Shown here piece after piece: positions 11,881 through 23,593 of a stretch of DNA of 64,000 bases (position 1 is the stretch's first letter; each line of letters starts with the position of its first letter). Position numbers and translations under genes: made by a program. Under the pieces are notes generated by a model. The model had not been told where the DNA came from and made no database searches. It was given only the letters and a program-made list of their open reading frames with translations. Source of the stretch: Mnemiopsis leidyi (lineage: Eukaryota > Ctenophora > Tentaculata > Lobata > Bolinopsidae); NCBI GenBank assembly GCA_000226015.1, contig JH152989.1, positions 402,294-466,293 on the forward strand, in the 5' to 3' direction.

Positions 11881-12061
11881 GGACACCGGACACCGCCATC
11901 TACCTACCTACCCACCCCACCCCCAAAATCCGACCACTTTAAACCATCTACTTTACTTTTTTGCCNNNNNNNNNNGGACACCGGACACCGCTATCTACCT
12001 ACCTACCCACCCCACCCCCCAAAATCCGACCACTTTAAACCATCTACTTTACTTTTTTGCC
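11881..12061. repeat. duplicated segment split by a 10-N gap
   Basis: Positions 11966-11975 are N. The 85 bases to the left (11881-11965) and 86 bases to the right (11976-12061) are almost identical: one C-run length change and one c/t difference. Both contain ctacctacctacccacccca and ccatctactttactttttt. Either a tandem repeat or an unmerged contig overlap. Confidence 0.9.
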
Positions 12062-13261
12062 CTCGGCAAAAAAGTATTAGAGATGGAAAAATTGGACTGC
12101 ACGGAACCCCTCAGCTTCCATTTTTTGTTTAACATAACGTACAGCAAGGATGTCCACTAAGTTCGCCAGGCTAGGCACATATTCAGATCTTTAGTGCAGA
12201 AGTAGTATATATATATTCTTTTCCATCGGTATATTCAATTTCCTTGTATTTCAAGTTTGATAGCACAGTACTCTTCGATCGATGCGAGATGTTAATAACA
12301 AGGTAGTCGTTATGTGAGTCGTTATGTGATGTTTGCACAGGTTCACGATATCCCGGAACTCACCGGGCAGGGGAGAAGGGTATAGGGTGAGAGGAAATGA
12401 ACAATGTTAAAATTATATGGGTACTGTTTTTGATGATGATATATTCTACAATATCATATGTATTGATTGCACTGCTAATAAAATTTACCATTTGTTTCAT
12501 AAACCATTTGTTTAATTATTAATATGTGTGTCTAGAATAGAATATTAGTAGTCAATGATACGACTTAGGCTATATGAGGTAATGACATACATCATCACAG
12601 ATTTTTGTCTGATTTAATGCTGTAACAGTTGGGTTAGCAACCCCCAGGAGGGAAAGTCAAAACTCAAAACTAGAGAAAAGAACATTTTTTTTAGAGAAAA
12701 GAACATTAACTAATAACAGAACAAAAAAATACTCTACAATCTAATTGGAGTGACAAGCTATTTTTCTATCTTAATTTCTATTTAAAGTTTGAGAGTTTTA
12801 AACTATTTCAACACTACAAATACATCAAATTTATTGAGGAGTTAGTCTTTCGAGGAGGACCTGAGGACGAGATTATGACATTCAACATCTTTATGTAACA
12901 TCTCGAAACCGGTTGTCTATTTCTGTGAAAGATTATTCAACTTGATCTGTGTTTCATTCTTGAAGCTTTTCTTAGAATTTCTATTTAAAAATTTTTATCT
13001 AATATCTTGTGATTTAGGAAATTTTTAATTGTTCAAAGACAAGTTGATGACTCTTTTTGATGATAGTATGTCATTATTTTCAATTTGGTTTGATTTTAGC
13101 TTGTTTTATGACCATATTTCAAGTTTTCTGGATAGTTGCTATTGGTATTTTCAGCATGTCTAAAATGTACTTTAGAATAGTGAAAATATCATATTCAACA
13201 TTTAGCTTTGTGTATTATTCTTTTAATTTCTATAATTTTTAACGTCTAACTTAATTGTTTA

Positions 13262-13286
13262 GTAAGTAAGTAAGTAAGTAATAATT
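13262..13286. repeat. (TAAG)n microsatellite
   Basis: About five consecutive agta/taag units. Confidence 0.85.
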
Positions 13287-13559
13287 ATGACATTACATCA
13301 TCACACATATCTATTTAAAATGTCAAGGCACTAAATGGAAAAATAATAGAAAACCTTACAACTTTTCCATCCACAATTAAAATCACAAAAACGACAAAAA
13401 AGTTAACTATACTTTTCAGTAGAACTAAGATTAATAAATCAATTTTTTGCCGCAATGGGATGAGACAGAAGATATTCATTATGTATCCACATTTCTATAG
13501 TATTCTTTATATACATGGCAATTGCTGTATTTTTTTTATCTCATACTTATTTTAATTCG

Positions 13560-13870
13560 GACACTCCAACAGCCACATGTTACACAAGTGTAACGGCCAA
13601 TTACAGGAGGCCGAATGTACAATTATACATACACGCCAGTGACGGTTAAGGTAGTGTGTACCATACTTTTATCGCCCGAGACTTCGCTGCAATGGGCAGC
13701 TACTCATTTAACCCTCAATCACGGTCTCCCGATCATTCGGCTGAGTCGACCGAAGAAGGTTGCATAGGCAAATGCCCTTAGCGCACTTCTCTAGGTCTGG
13801 CGGATACGGGATTTGAACCCCCGATCTCCTGCGTGGGAGCCGAGAAGGAAACCACTACACCACCAGCCCC
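13560..13870 (-). mobile_element. tRNA-Gly-derived SINE-like element
   Basis: On the minus strand the head at 13797-13866 folds as a tRNA. The 7-bp acceptor stem is CTGGTGG/CCGCCAG with one G-T pair. A-box-like sequence is TGGTGTAGTGG, and GGTTCAAATCC is a good B box. The middle TTCTCGGCTCCCACGCAGGA is close to tRNA-Gly(CCC). The head is 70 nt and continues into a non-tRNA body running left to about 13560 (ending near acactccaacagccac). That is the layout of a tRNA-headed SINE. The right-hand ggggctggtggtg could be read as an extended leader. A functional tRNA gene is unlikely because the T arm is imperfect and the sequence continues into a body. Confidence 0.6.
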
Positions 13871-14455
13871 TAAAGACCTAATAATTTTATCTTATTGTTT
13901 TCTTGTTTATGAGTCGTTTTTAAAATTTTTATCAACTTTGATTTGAATTGTTTTATTGTACAAGGAAATTGTACAGGGAAATTGTTGTTTTGAAATGTAA
14001 TATTTTGATGTATAAATTAGGACAAAATAAAACATTTACTTGAATTTATTACATATTAGTTATCTATTAACTTTTTGTAACGAAGCTAAGGATGATAGCA
14101 GGTTAAATGAGGGTATCTGAAATACTTTTAACCTTTTTTCGTCATTTTTTGGAGAACAGGTTTCTGTTTGATATATGCTTCACATAACCAATCTTCAAGA
14201 GACAAGCTCACCCATTTCTTGCACACATTGGTAAAGAAACCCAAGACACCATAAGGTGATGTTATAATCATAATCAAACAAAGAGTTTTATTACTTATTG
14301 TTGCAAAACGCATTAAGACAGAAGATTCAGACACAAACAATAAATTTTTCATCAAAGCTACAAATTTTTTGTGTAGATTTTATTTTTCCTGTATGATAAT
14401 GTCTAGAAAAATGAAAAAAACAGCATGAGTAGTAACTTATCAACTTTTAGGTTTT

Positions 14456-17400
14456 ATGGCCTCAAATCAAAGACGGAAGCAGTCAGCTAGTGCTGTTGGT
14501 CCTGAACAGTTGATCAGACTAGAGGGAAGTTCCTCCTCCAAGCGGTCTAATGATGGTTAGTCTACCTTGTAACTAAGAAGGAGCGTGGAGGTGTGTTATT
14601 ACACTAAACAATATTGCAGTAGATGATGAAAATTACATCAAACTATAACAAACACCAGGAGCATTCCAGGCTAGTATTGCACAATAAAGCTGTTGCCATT
14701 CATTCATATATTGTAGTCCTATAGAATTATTGGTTTATTAAAAAATTATTGTTCCATTCTATTTCAGCTGTTGCTGGATCAAGTTCACTTAAAGATGGTT
14801 CTAAACGTCTGAAAAGTTCAATGGATGAAATAATCATTGGCAAGAACCATGTTAACCCAGCACTTATTCTGCACCTGGCCAAGAGCACTAAGGTTTGGTG
14901 GTTTAAGATTAGCTCAAAAGTTTTGTTCAAAATGTTAAGAGCACTTGTTATTAAAGTTGAATATATTGTTGATCTAACCAGGATATATATGGGTTTGTAC
15001 AATTATATTCAATTCAGCCATGCAATGGATTTATGTTTTTGACATTGAAAAACCTTTAATTGAAAACTAAAGGAAAATCGTGTGTTTGGTTTAATAACTT
15101 TACCATCTATTTAGATTTTCAGCCGTATTTTCATAAATCACTCCAAGTAGTTGGAGTGATTTTTTAAAAAACTTAACCATGCATGGCCATGAAAAATTTA
15201 AGCCATAATTATAGTCAAAATTTTTTTCCATTTGACCACGGTAACCTTAAAAATTTGATCATAGTCGTGGTAAAAATTCTTTTGACTATGACCATAAGTC
15301 ATAACACCCGAACATTGGCCAAATGGTCAAAAAATCGAGCCAGCATTGCTTCCCTTGGCTAGCTGCATTATTATTGCAGTTCAATATTCTTTATTGCAGG
15401 AAGATGGGATTTCAAAAAACAAGATGAATGCAATCATATGTCAAGCCCTTAGACAATTAAAGTCAGAGAAAACTGGAACTGAAAAAGCTTGGTTTATGAG
15501 TTTAGTTACTCTTGCCAAGCTCAAAAGTGATCTTTTTACTGCTGATAAAATTGTCGAGGTAAGCTTTTAATTTGTAAATACATTTTTTGTACAGAAAACA
15601 AGAGTCACGAGAATTTCAATTATTCAAGATCTCTTAGCAATTGAACTACAAAGAGGGCATTCTTTGAAATCTTTATAAATAGGACTATAATGTATGCTAC
15701 GGCATATATAATGTATGTACGCATCTTAGACACTGTTCTGCGATATTTCAAACGGTTTACCACCTGTCATCCTCTGGGAAACCACAAAGCTCAATCATTG
15801 CATAAAAATGAGATTATCACGATTTGTCCTGGAAGCGCCAAATATCTAGATTTTGCACGTCCACCCCACCGCGACAAATTTTTGTGCCAGTTTGTTTGTA
15901 ACATGATAAGTTAAAAACCCTCAATTCCCCAGGTACTGTGTGGATATTTGGAAAGAGATCCCTCTCAGATCTTACACAAAGGAAGGAACTCTTCTCTCTT
16001 ACCTGTCTTGTCGTGTTCACTTCTCATGACTGCTTTCAAGAAGCACGAGAACTGGCCTGAAGTGTTTGTCCGTGTTTATGTAAAAGATGCTATTTCTGAC
16101 AGGATCTGGATTGAAAATCCTATGTGCAAGCAGTTTTGTAGTGATATTGTTAAGGTTTTTGGTACAGTGAAGCCTTCAACAACAAGCCCAACAAGCTCTA
16201 TGATGGGACTAGCCAAACCGGATATTGATCCCATCCCCAATGGTGAGTGCACTGCTGAATTTTTTTCTACTGAGCAACAGTGGGCTGTCCACTGTTTACA
16301 TGCATTTGCTAATTGTACTCCAAGAGGAGAATTTCTGGACTTTTGTCGATTAAGTCAAGTTATTTTGTTTATCTATCCACATTTAAGGTTAATTGATAGA
16401 CGAAATTTTCTTCTGCCTCTAGATATTAAAACAACTATAATACCAACCTTCAGTTGGTAGTGAAGACTCACAGGAGGGTATTTCTGGGGAGTCATCTAGT
16501 CATGAAGAAAAGATCCTTTCTCTAAGGTATGAACTCCATGGCAAATAGCCATGTTAATTTAATAATTCGGTCAATGATTATTTGAACTCAGCTAATAGCA
16601 AGGTGAATAATTCTCTGGATCTGATTTTTATAGCCATTGAGCTCGAAAAATTATATTTTGTTTATTGGCTGGACGTCTGATTTTATGAGTCGGTGCAACC
16701 TTTTCTATATAAATTATTTTTGCAGGTTTAAAAATAGTGCAGTGCAAGAAAGCATCAAACAGTTTGTCATGAAAACTGTAAGTGAATACTTCGTCCAGAA
16801 AAAGTCCGTGGACAACATGACCCGCAACTTCGTCAAGTTTCTGGGGACAAGCTGTGGTTATCTTGAAATCAGGCAGTTAGCAGTCGTTAAATTAGATCCT
16901 TTTCTCAATAGTACCAAACTATCCAGACCCGCCCAAGATCTCCTGTCATATATTGCAGCTAATGCCAGAACTGGTTCGTCAGGGGACTCTGAGGTGATAC
17001 AGAAACTTTCTCAACTGAGAATAAAGTCTAAACCGATGGCAAACTTGTACATATCCTGTATGAGAGAGTTGATGAGTCTTCACCCCCACAACCTGGAGCA
17101 TATGATGAAGACAGTTATCAGAAATGAACTAGCAAACAACAGGAATACAACCAACATGCAGTTCATTGCAGCCTTCTTTCAACATGATGGTGAAAAGTCA
17201 GCTATAGTTCTGGCCCATATATTTCAGGAGTTGCTGTTACAACCTGAGGACTGTTTGCGTTCATTGAGGATTCTGTTGCGTGAAATTGTGAGGAGTGTGC
17301 ACTATGAGTTCAAATTTTCTCAGTTTGCTCTTGCGTTAATGCAGGAGATAACCCTTCCTGGATTCAGAAACACAGATGCTAAGATTCAGGAGCGGATGTT

Positions 17401-20400
17401 TCTGTCTTTGAACAGTCTGATTTGCCTGACTATCCTTCTCAGCTGCAAGCCTTCTATCAGGGACATTGCCATGTCGTCTACGAAAACTGACGTTTTGCCT
17501 CTGATTAAATTTCAAAATGAAGTTGCGGCCATGCAGAAAAATGCTGTTTGGTGGCTGCACAAAATTGTCCCGGCTCAATACCGAATCATGGCAAAGCACT
17601 ACTACAACTCTTTGAGACAGGTGCTATTTTTAGATGATCCCATCAATTACACGAGCAAGGATAACTGGCCCAGTGATATTGAGCGTGACATGCTTGTCTC
17701 TCTGTGTGCTAATGTTCCCTTACTAGAAAACACCCTCATGAGACTAGGAGTATTGGGAACAGTCAACAACCTCCCTCTCAAGCCTCAGGAAGTTCTCCTG
17801 ATCATCAACAGTGTGGTGCGTCGAGCAGCCATGCTGGACACGGACAATGATGTGCCACCTCCTCTTCAGATTACCGGCCAGACAAAGCACAACCTAGATA
17901 TTATCCAGATGTTGATCAAATTGTCAGAGTATAAGTACCACAATATCAAACTACCGGAAGGTTACACCCCACCTCAGCTTGTTGTCTCCTCCCACTATTG
18001 GAGAGCTTGGCAGATTCTTCTTGTTCTTGCTGCGTTCAATCCTACGACAGTTGGTGTCCTGGCTTGGGAGAAACATCCCACTCTTAGAGGGTTTATGGAG
18101 ATGGTAATCACTAACAACTATCAGTTTCCTCTTAATTCAATGAAATATCAAGAAACGATGATGCTCGAAAAGCAACTCAGTGCTGCTGAGGAAACTGATA
18201 TTCTGGTGTTTGAAGGGCACATTGCTAGAGGTGTCAAGATAACCAAACAGAACAGTCATCTGCTCAATCAGCTCATGGTGGTCAAAGAAGGTGGACCAAT
18301 GAGAAAACCACCTCAACCTGTCCTGGATCAAACAAGGCTCCTTGCCATGGAGCTCCATCTCGGTCATAAACTGTGTAAAGTTAGAGACCCAGACTTCTTA
18401 CTGGACATTATAAAACAGCAAGGTACGAGTAGATCTATGTCATGGCTTTCAGAACTCGTCAAAAACTCTGAAAACTCGTTCGAGTTGTTACCTGTGCCGT
18501 GTTTGTGCGAGTTTCTGCTGCAAGATATTCAGAACACAAAGCGACATATCCTTCTGAAACGTTTGCAATCAATTCTGTTGGGAACCAGCGATAGCATTCA
18601 AACTCAAGAAATTGTCTCTTACTTTATTAGCAAGATGTCAGCATCTTACGTTATCAGGTACAAGGCATTAAAAGGGCTGAAAACCATCTTTAATCGACCT
18701 TTAGAGAACCAGACTAATGAAGACTGGCTTTTAGTGGATCTTGCAAACATTCCTCTTCACAGCACTGTGAGTTCAATCATCTCAACTGAACTTCTGAAAG
18801 CTTTGCTTGTCGAGCAGTCCGTGTCTCTCTTGGGAGCCTATCTTATATACATCTGCAGATACTCTTCTAAAAGCTCCATGGTCTCTGTTGCTCATGAAAT
18901 TGCTTCTGCCATAATGAAAAGGAGCCATGTGATGTTCGCAGTGTTGGAAGCAAACGAAAATGCATTGATAGCACTACTTGACCTTTTCTTACAATCCTTA
19001 GTGTCACACAAGGGGGCAAAGAAAGGTGAACAGGATGTAGTTGGTATTACTGTTGATGGAAAATCAAAGTATTTTTACAGAGAGATTATACAAGCCAATC
19101 TGGTGTTGCTAGCAGAAGCGAGAGGGCGAGATGTTGGTAGCAATGAGAGTGTTACAAAGCTGAAGAATATACTGTTTTCCTCTGGAACAATCGACCAACT
19201 ACGTGATAACATCGAGTTGCTCTGCTCAGAAAATCTGATACCAATATTGCTTGGTTCAGGTGTACAGGAGTTACAGGACTTGGCAGTAAAAAATTTGTCA
19301 TATGAAAATATGCTGCACCTTCTCCAAGAGTTCTCACTGCCCGAAACGGCTGCTCAGTTTATTCTTGAAAAGCTGGACAAAAATATTAAAGATGTTGAGC
19401 CATATCTGGCTCAGCAGGAGGAGCTTTTATCCCATATTCAAGCTTGGAGGATCAATGTTTCAGCTGGTGAAGAGGTTGAATCGATCCTCACGAAGAATTC
19501 AACAAAGAAGAAGACGAAATCCGTAGATTTCTATGCCAGGTTCGCCGCACCAGAAAAGATGGATACTGATGAGCTGATTGATCAAAAGCAAAAAGAATGG
19601 AGTCATATTCTTCGTGATATCTTCGAAAACGATTCGGTGGAGAGTCAATCACATCTTATGACATACTGCCTTCAAAAAAAGCACATGGAAGAGATCTGTC
19701 TCAATATGTTTTTATGGGCTCAGGATAATAAGCTTCCAGCAAGGCATGAGCAGTTTGTCACTGTTGTCGTTCAGATCTTAGCCGAGAACTGCTCCAACAG
19801 AGATCTATTGGAGAAACTCCTCACAGCCATCTCACCATTTTGCAAGTCCCTCCTGCCACTCCATCGTCAGCTGTTTCCTGAATCCTGTGGTCCCCCTGAG
19901 GGTATGGATAGTAAACTTGGGAGTCTTCTTAGCTGGTGTAGCAACCCTGAAACTATTAACTTCAAAATGGTGACTGATACTCTTGAAAGTATAAAGGTGA
20001 GCACTGCTTCCGACAAAAAAGCTCTTGGTTCAGTGTGGCAGAAAGTCTTTAAAACTGCCATATGCAATAATGGTAAACATGGGATCAACATAGAAGGGCT
20101 TGTGGAGTTGGTCATTAATAAGATGATTGAAAGTCCAAGTTGTTCTGGTATGTTTATGGATTGGCTGCAAGTGTTATCACCTGAACTCAGCTGCTTCAAA
20201 ATCTTTCTAGGTAGACAGGAAAAGGTCCCTGTTTCACTTCAGAGGTATATATTGAACATGATCTGTAGTAGTTGTGGTTGGGATACCCTCCACGAATGTA
20301 TCAACTGTTGTCTGTCTTCTGATGACACTGGATTCAATGATTCCCTCATCTTGGACTTTTTGCAAGGGTGCTGCAATAACGAACGAATTTGGCAGGGGGC

Positions 20401-21694
20401 CAACAGCAAACGTGGAACAAGTAAGGGGTCGTTAAAGCTGAACAGTGATCAGTTGTGGAGACTGTGCACTCTTATCATGTCAGAAATAGTGCGATTTGAT
20501 AAACAACAGGACAAGCAGTTTGTCTTGTTGTCGTGGAGATTACCTCTAATCTTATCTCCCTTTCACAAACCTTTGTTCCCTGATCTAGTGAGCAGACTCC
20601 AGCACTATCCAAACAAGTGCAGCAAGCTGCTCACACTCTCACTCTACCTTGCTGAACCAACTGCTTTTTCCAATGGCACTTCTTCCAACCTTATAAATGG
20701 CGCCCTGGCGTGCACTGCGATATCTACCTCTTGTGATGCTCTCATCCATCAACTTATCAACAACGTCTGCGATAACAAGAAAAACAGTCCAAGTGGTTAC
20801 GTTCTTCTCCGCAGACTAGCTGCCTATCATCCACCTTTAATACTGCGCCATCTTGATCTGATGACGGATGCTCTGGGATCTCCTACTGCAGTCAGCAAGA
20901 ATGAGTTTATCAAAGCCAACCATGGTGCTATTTTCATCAGTATCATTGGGATTCTTGAAGTCTTGGGTTCGCATCTTTTTAAACGAGATGCCTCGACTAT
21001 TTTAAAGGAATGTATAGCCTTTGCCGTGCATCATACCAAAACTGATACTCGCTTGTACACACCCACCATAATCAAGCTCTCTCAAATCCTACTTCTTCAT
21101 CTGGAAAACGATAGAGCCGGGGCACTGAAACTTTTGGATAAAGAAATTGTCGAGAAGCTGAAAAAGATAGAAAATAAAATCAGGGATCCAATTTTGACAA
21201 AACTGTTAAACTGCCTCGTGAACGGCGACAATTCATTTAGTGCTGATTTTGACGAAAGTTCCATGGCACCCTACCTTGCTAAGATGAGTGCTGACAGTTC
21301 TGAAACATGGAGCATCTTACAAGACCTAGACGCTGGAAGTATCAAAAAGCCAGCAGTCCTCAAAATGTTCCTCCACGAAATCTGCCGACGAATGACAAGT
21401 GATAGTGCCGAGTGTCGAACTTTGGCTCACAAGCTTGCTATCCGACATGTCAGGCAGGTTCCAAAAGACAGCTCCATAGTGTTTTCCTACATTGAAGCTG
21501 CTCTACAGAGCCCCCACCATGACGTCATTAAGACTGTTGTGACGGAGATCCCCGAGTTGATATTGTTGAGTGGTCCTGAATCCGCTCGGCTGATGAGACT
21601 GGTATTTACTGCTGTTGCTAATGCTAACATCGATATAACCAACGAGTTCATGATGATTATGAAGACTATTGTTACCTCTTCCGATTTGTTTTGA
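14456..21694 (+). CDS. INTS1: Integrator complex subunit 1
   Basis: Scaffold subunit of the Integrator complex, which cleaves snRNA and other nascent Pol II transcripts in the nucleus. Exons: 14456-14555, 14768-14892, 15400-15558, 15933-16242, 16454-16526 and one giant exon 16726-21694; phases close to 1911 codons, against about 2190 in human. Family landmarks in order: ENWPEVFVRVYVKDAISDRI, NFVKFLGTSCGYLEIRQLAV, SRPAQDLLSYIA, QKNAVWWLHKIVP, YTPPQLVVSSHYWRAWQILL, VPCLCEFLLQDI, the LLRRLAAYHPPLILRHLDLM block and C-terminal MAPYLAKMS. The whole protein is helical-repeat in character. The N-terminal Ser/Lys-rich exon (MASNQRRKQSASAVG) is short. The last 1650 codons are unbroken by introns, unlike the N-terminal fifth. 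Confidence 0.95.
15671..15775 (+). repeat. interspersed repeat copy 2, in INTS1 intron 3
   Basis: Partner of 10284-10380. It shares tataaataggactataa, gtatgta-gcatctt and cacctgt islands, and has an internal near-duplication of the ataatgtatg segment. Confidence 0.5.
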
Positions 21695-22699
21695 TTTTGC
21701 CCAGAATTTCGAGAGTACAGGGGAATGCATTTTTTTCAGGCTTCCACATACTTTTTTCAAAATCCCTAGCTTTCATCTGAGATGGATTTTATGACGGCTT
21801 AAAGTTTTAAAGTTGTAATTTATTTAAACAAGAATTGCGGCCGCTTTCATTGTGTCAGGCGACCGCTGAATTTCCCGTATCATGCTGTGAATTATTGTTA
21901 CCAAAATTCGCGGAATAAGGAATGAAAATACGCAACCACTAGTCACTAGACACCAACCAGACTCAATGCCGGTTTATTTATTTCTATTGTTCTGCACGTG
22001 TAAATACAGACGCGCGGATTAATGCAGCCGTTCGATGCATAATTTGAAAAGTCCACGCTGCACGCGCAAAGTTTGAACACATTGCGCGTTCTTTTCATTA
22101 TTTATTTCAAATATCGTGAGTCTGTATGACGTCGTCAATATTATATTGTATGTACTACCTTAATTATTTATTTATACTGCGTTTCGTTAATTCTAATGGC
22201 GTTTCGTGAATATGTCGTTGAATAGATTTTTTCGGAGCTGAGATTAAAATTAAGTTACATGATTTATCTCTCAATCTGTCATCTGTCATTCGACAAATAA
22301 CTCAATAAAACTTAGGGTGAAAAGAATTTTGATTGCTTTTTGTTTGATCGTTCATCTTGTTGTAGTTGTTGTGCAGCAATTATGTATACATTTTATAATG
22401 TGAAGTACATTCTGCAGCCTGAAGCAGTTGAAACCTATAAATGTATAATTGCATTCGTATACATGATTAAGTTTGATAAAGGAGCATGCGCGCGGACGTA
22501 CGTACGTATGTACGTACGTACGGACACTTTTTGAGCTAATATTCCAAAATTACGCTGTCGATCGCCAACCCTTGTTTTGTACTTTTTGTGCACGTGCACA
22601 AAACGTATCAAAACAATCTTCGGGCCCAAATGGCAAGATACGGGAAAAAATGTACGTACTTGCAGTACGTTTAGTCAAAATTACATAGAAATCCCTCGT
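21695..22699. other. intergenic, repeat remnants
   Basis: About 1 kb between the INTS1 stop and the orphan COPS2 segment. It holds the partner repeat at 21825-21878, CpG-rich patches (about 22015-22110) and a tacgtacg palindromic microsatellite (22496-22522). No gene is seen. Confidence 0.5.
22496..22522. repeat. (TACG)n self-complementary microsatellite
   Basis: acgtacgtacgtatgtacgt-type run, palindromic over its length. Related tacgtacg pieces recur at 22650-22670 and 22742-22760. Confidence 0.8.
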
Positions 22700-23094
22700 C
22701 TTTACACCACGTGCAACATTGTGAACGAACATTCTTCCGGCAGTACGTAGATACGTACGTGCGCGCTACAGCTGAGCGCGCGCATATTGCGCGTTCATTT
22801 GCGCTATTACCCTAGTAAATTTTTCATCGCGCTTGTCAAGAGGCAGTAAGCGCACCCTAGACTGTGGGACAAAATGGGACAGACATTTACCTTTCTTTTG
22901 ATCATCAGACCCATCCTGGTTTTTACAAGCTGCGTGGAGCTGCTTTATAACTCTCTGTAACTGTCCGTACTCTGCAAGGTCGAAGTACAGCTTCCCAAGT
23001 TTCGTGTTGGTCTTAAACCACAGCCGTTCGTTCTTAGCTTCTTGTAAAGCATTTAGTGTAGTCTCGTATAATTCTTGTAGTAGTACCATCTAGA
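22700..23094 (-). pseudogene. orphan inverted copy of COPS2 exon 4 and start of its intron
   Basis: Read on the minus strand from the gap edge at 23094, this is base-for-base the COPS2 segment starting at 33573 (tctagatggtactactacaa), through the whole 199-nt exon and its donor. It stays identical for the first roughly 35 intron bases. Beyond that (below about 22860) it diverges by substitutions and an insertion of tacgtatctacg-like sequence, and is unalignable below about 22700. No other COPS2 exon is nearby, so it cannot make a protein. It ends exactly at the 11-N gap, suggesting a misplaced alternative-haplotype contig end rather than a real inverted duplication, but either is possible. 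Confidence 0.8.
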
Positions 23095-23105
23095 NNNNNN
23101 NNNNN
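23095..23105. other. assembly gap (11 N)
   Basis: Run of N between the orphan COPS2 segment and the NSF upstream region. Confidence 0.99.
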
Positions 23106-23339
23106 CAAATCATCAGTAAGATAAGGGGGCTACTCAAATGTTTGATAATTTTCCTGATATTAAACGGTTTGGATACGTGAACGAATTGGGCAAAACTGTG
23201 CCTTTACGTGGACTAAACTAGTAAAAATTGCTTGATTTTCGCTTTACTTTTCCTCTTTCAATACTTGAGAGCTTGAGATATTAACTTGACATTTTTAATT
23301 TTACCCCAGCTGTTATTAACAACGCAGTTGAATAATACA

Positions 23340-23502
23340 GTAATACCACTATTGGTATTGCAATTACCATACGTAATTCCACTCGCAAGCTCGTGAAATT
23401 ACTTCAATAAATCCACTCGCAAGCTCGTGAATTTATTGCATTAATACCACTCGCAAGCTCGTGGTATTAATATGGTAATTGCACTACCAATAGTGTTATT
23501 AC
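23340..23502. repeat. nested palindrome with three internal hairpins (cloverleaf-like)
   Basis: Outer arms 23340-23371 and 23471-23502 are 32 nt each and complementary at 30 positions. Between them lie three hairpins. H1 has arms 23373-23382/23393-23402 (9 of 10 pair). H2 has arms 23405-23416/23427-23438 (11 of 12). H3 has arms 23440-23450/23461-23471 (11 of 11). All three carry the identical 16-base core cactcgcaagctcgtg with the same 10-base loop tcgcaagctc, but the outer part of each stem differs (gtaatt, caataaat, attaatac). It ends about 90 bp before the NSF start codon. Confidence 0.92.
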
Positions 23503-23593
23503 CGTATATAATTATATTACTATTCTCCCATTTATTTGTTATACATTATTACAACTCCCTCCCCAGCATAGTCAACATTTCCCCTTATAGATC

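Larger units (their letters stand above)
8624..14455. other. gene-poor, repeat-bearing region
   Basis: About 5.8 kb between the divergent EXOSC3 and INTS1 genes. I find no ORF with family similarity or splice support. It contains decayed interspersed repeats, a 128-bp tandem duplication, an N gap flanked by duplicated sequence, a (TAAG)n microsatellite and a SINE-like element, each listed separately. Base composition is mostly AT-rich with short CpG-containing patches (about 8720-8820 and 11360-11460). Confidence 0.6.

Noticed and set aside
13797-13866. Functional tRNA-Gly gene
   Set aside because: The tRNA shape is good but only 70 nt with an imperfect T arm, and it continues into a SINE-like body; called a SINE head instead.
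22766-23089. Second COPS2 gene on the minus strand
   Set aside because: Only one exon is present, identical to COPS2 exon 4, next to an assembly gap.
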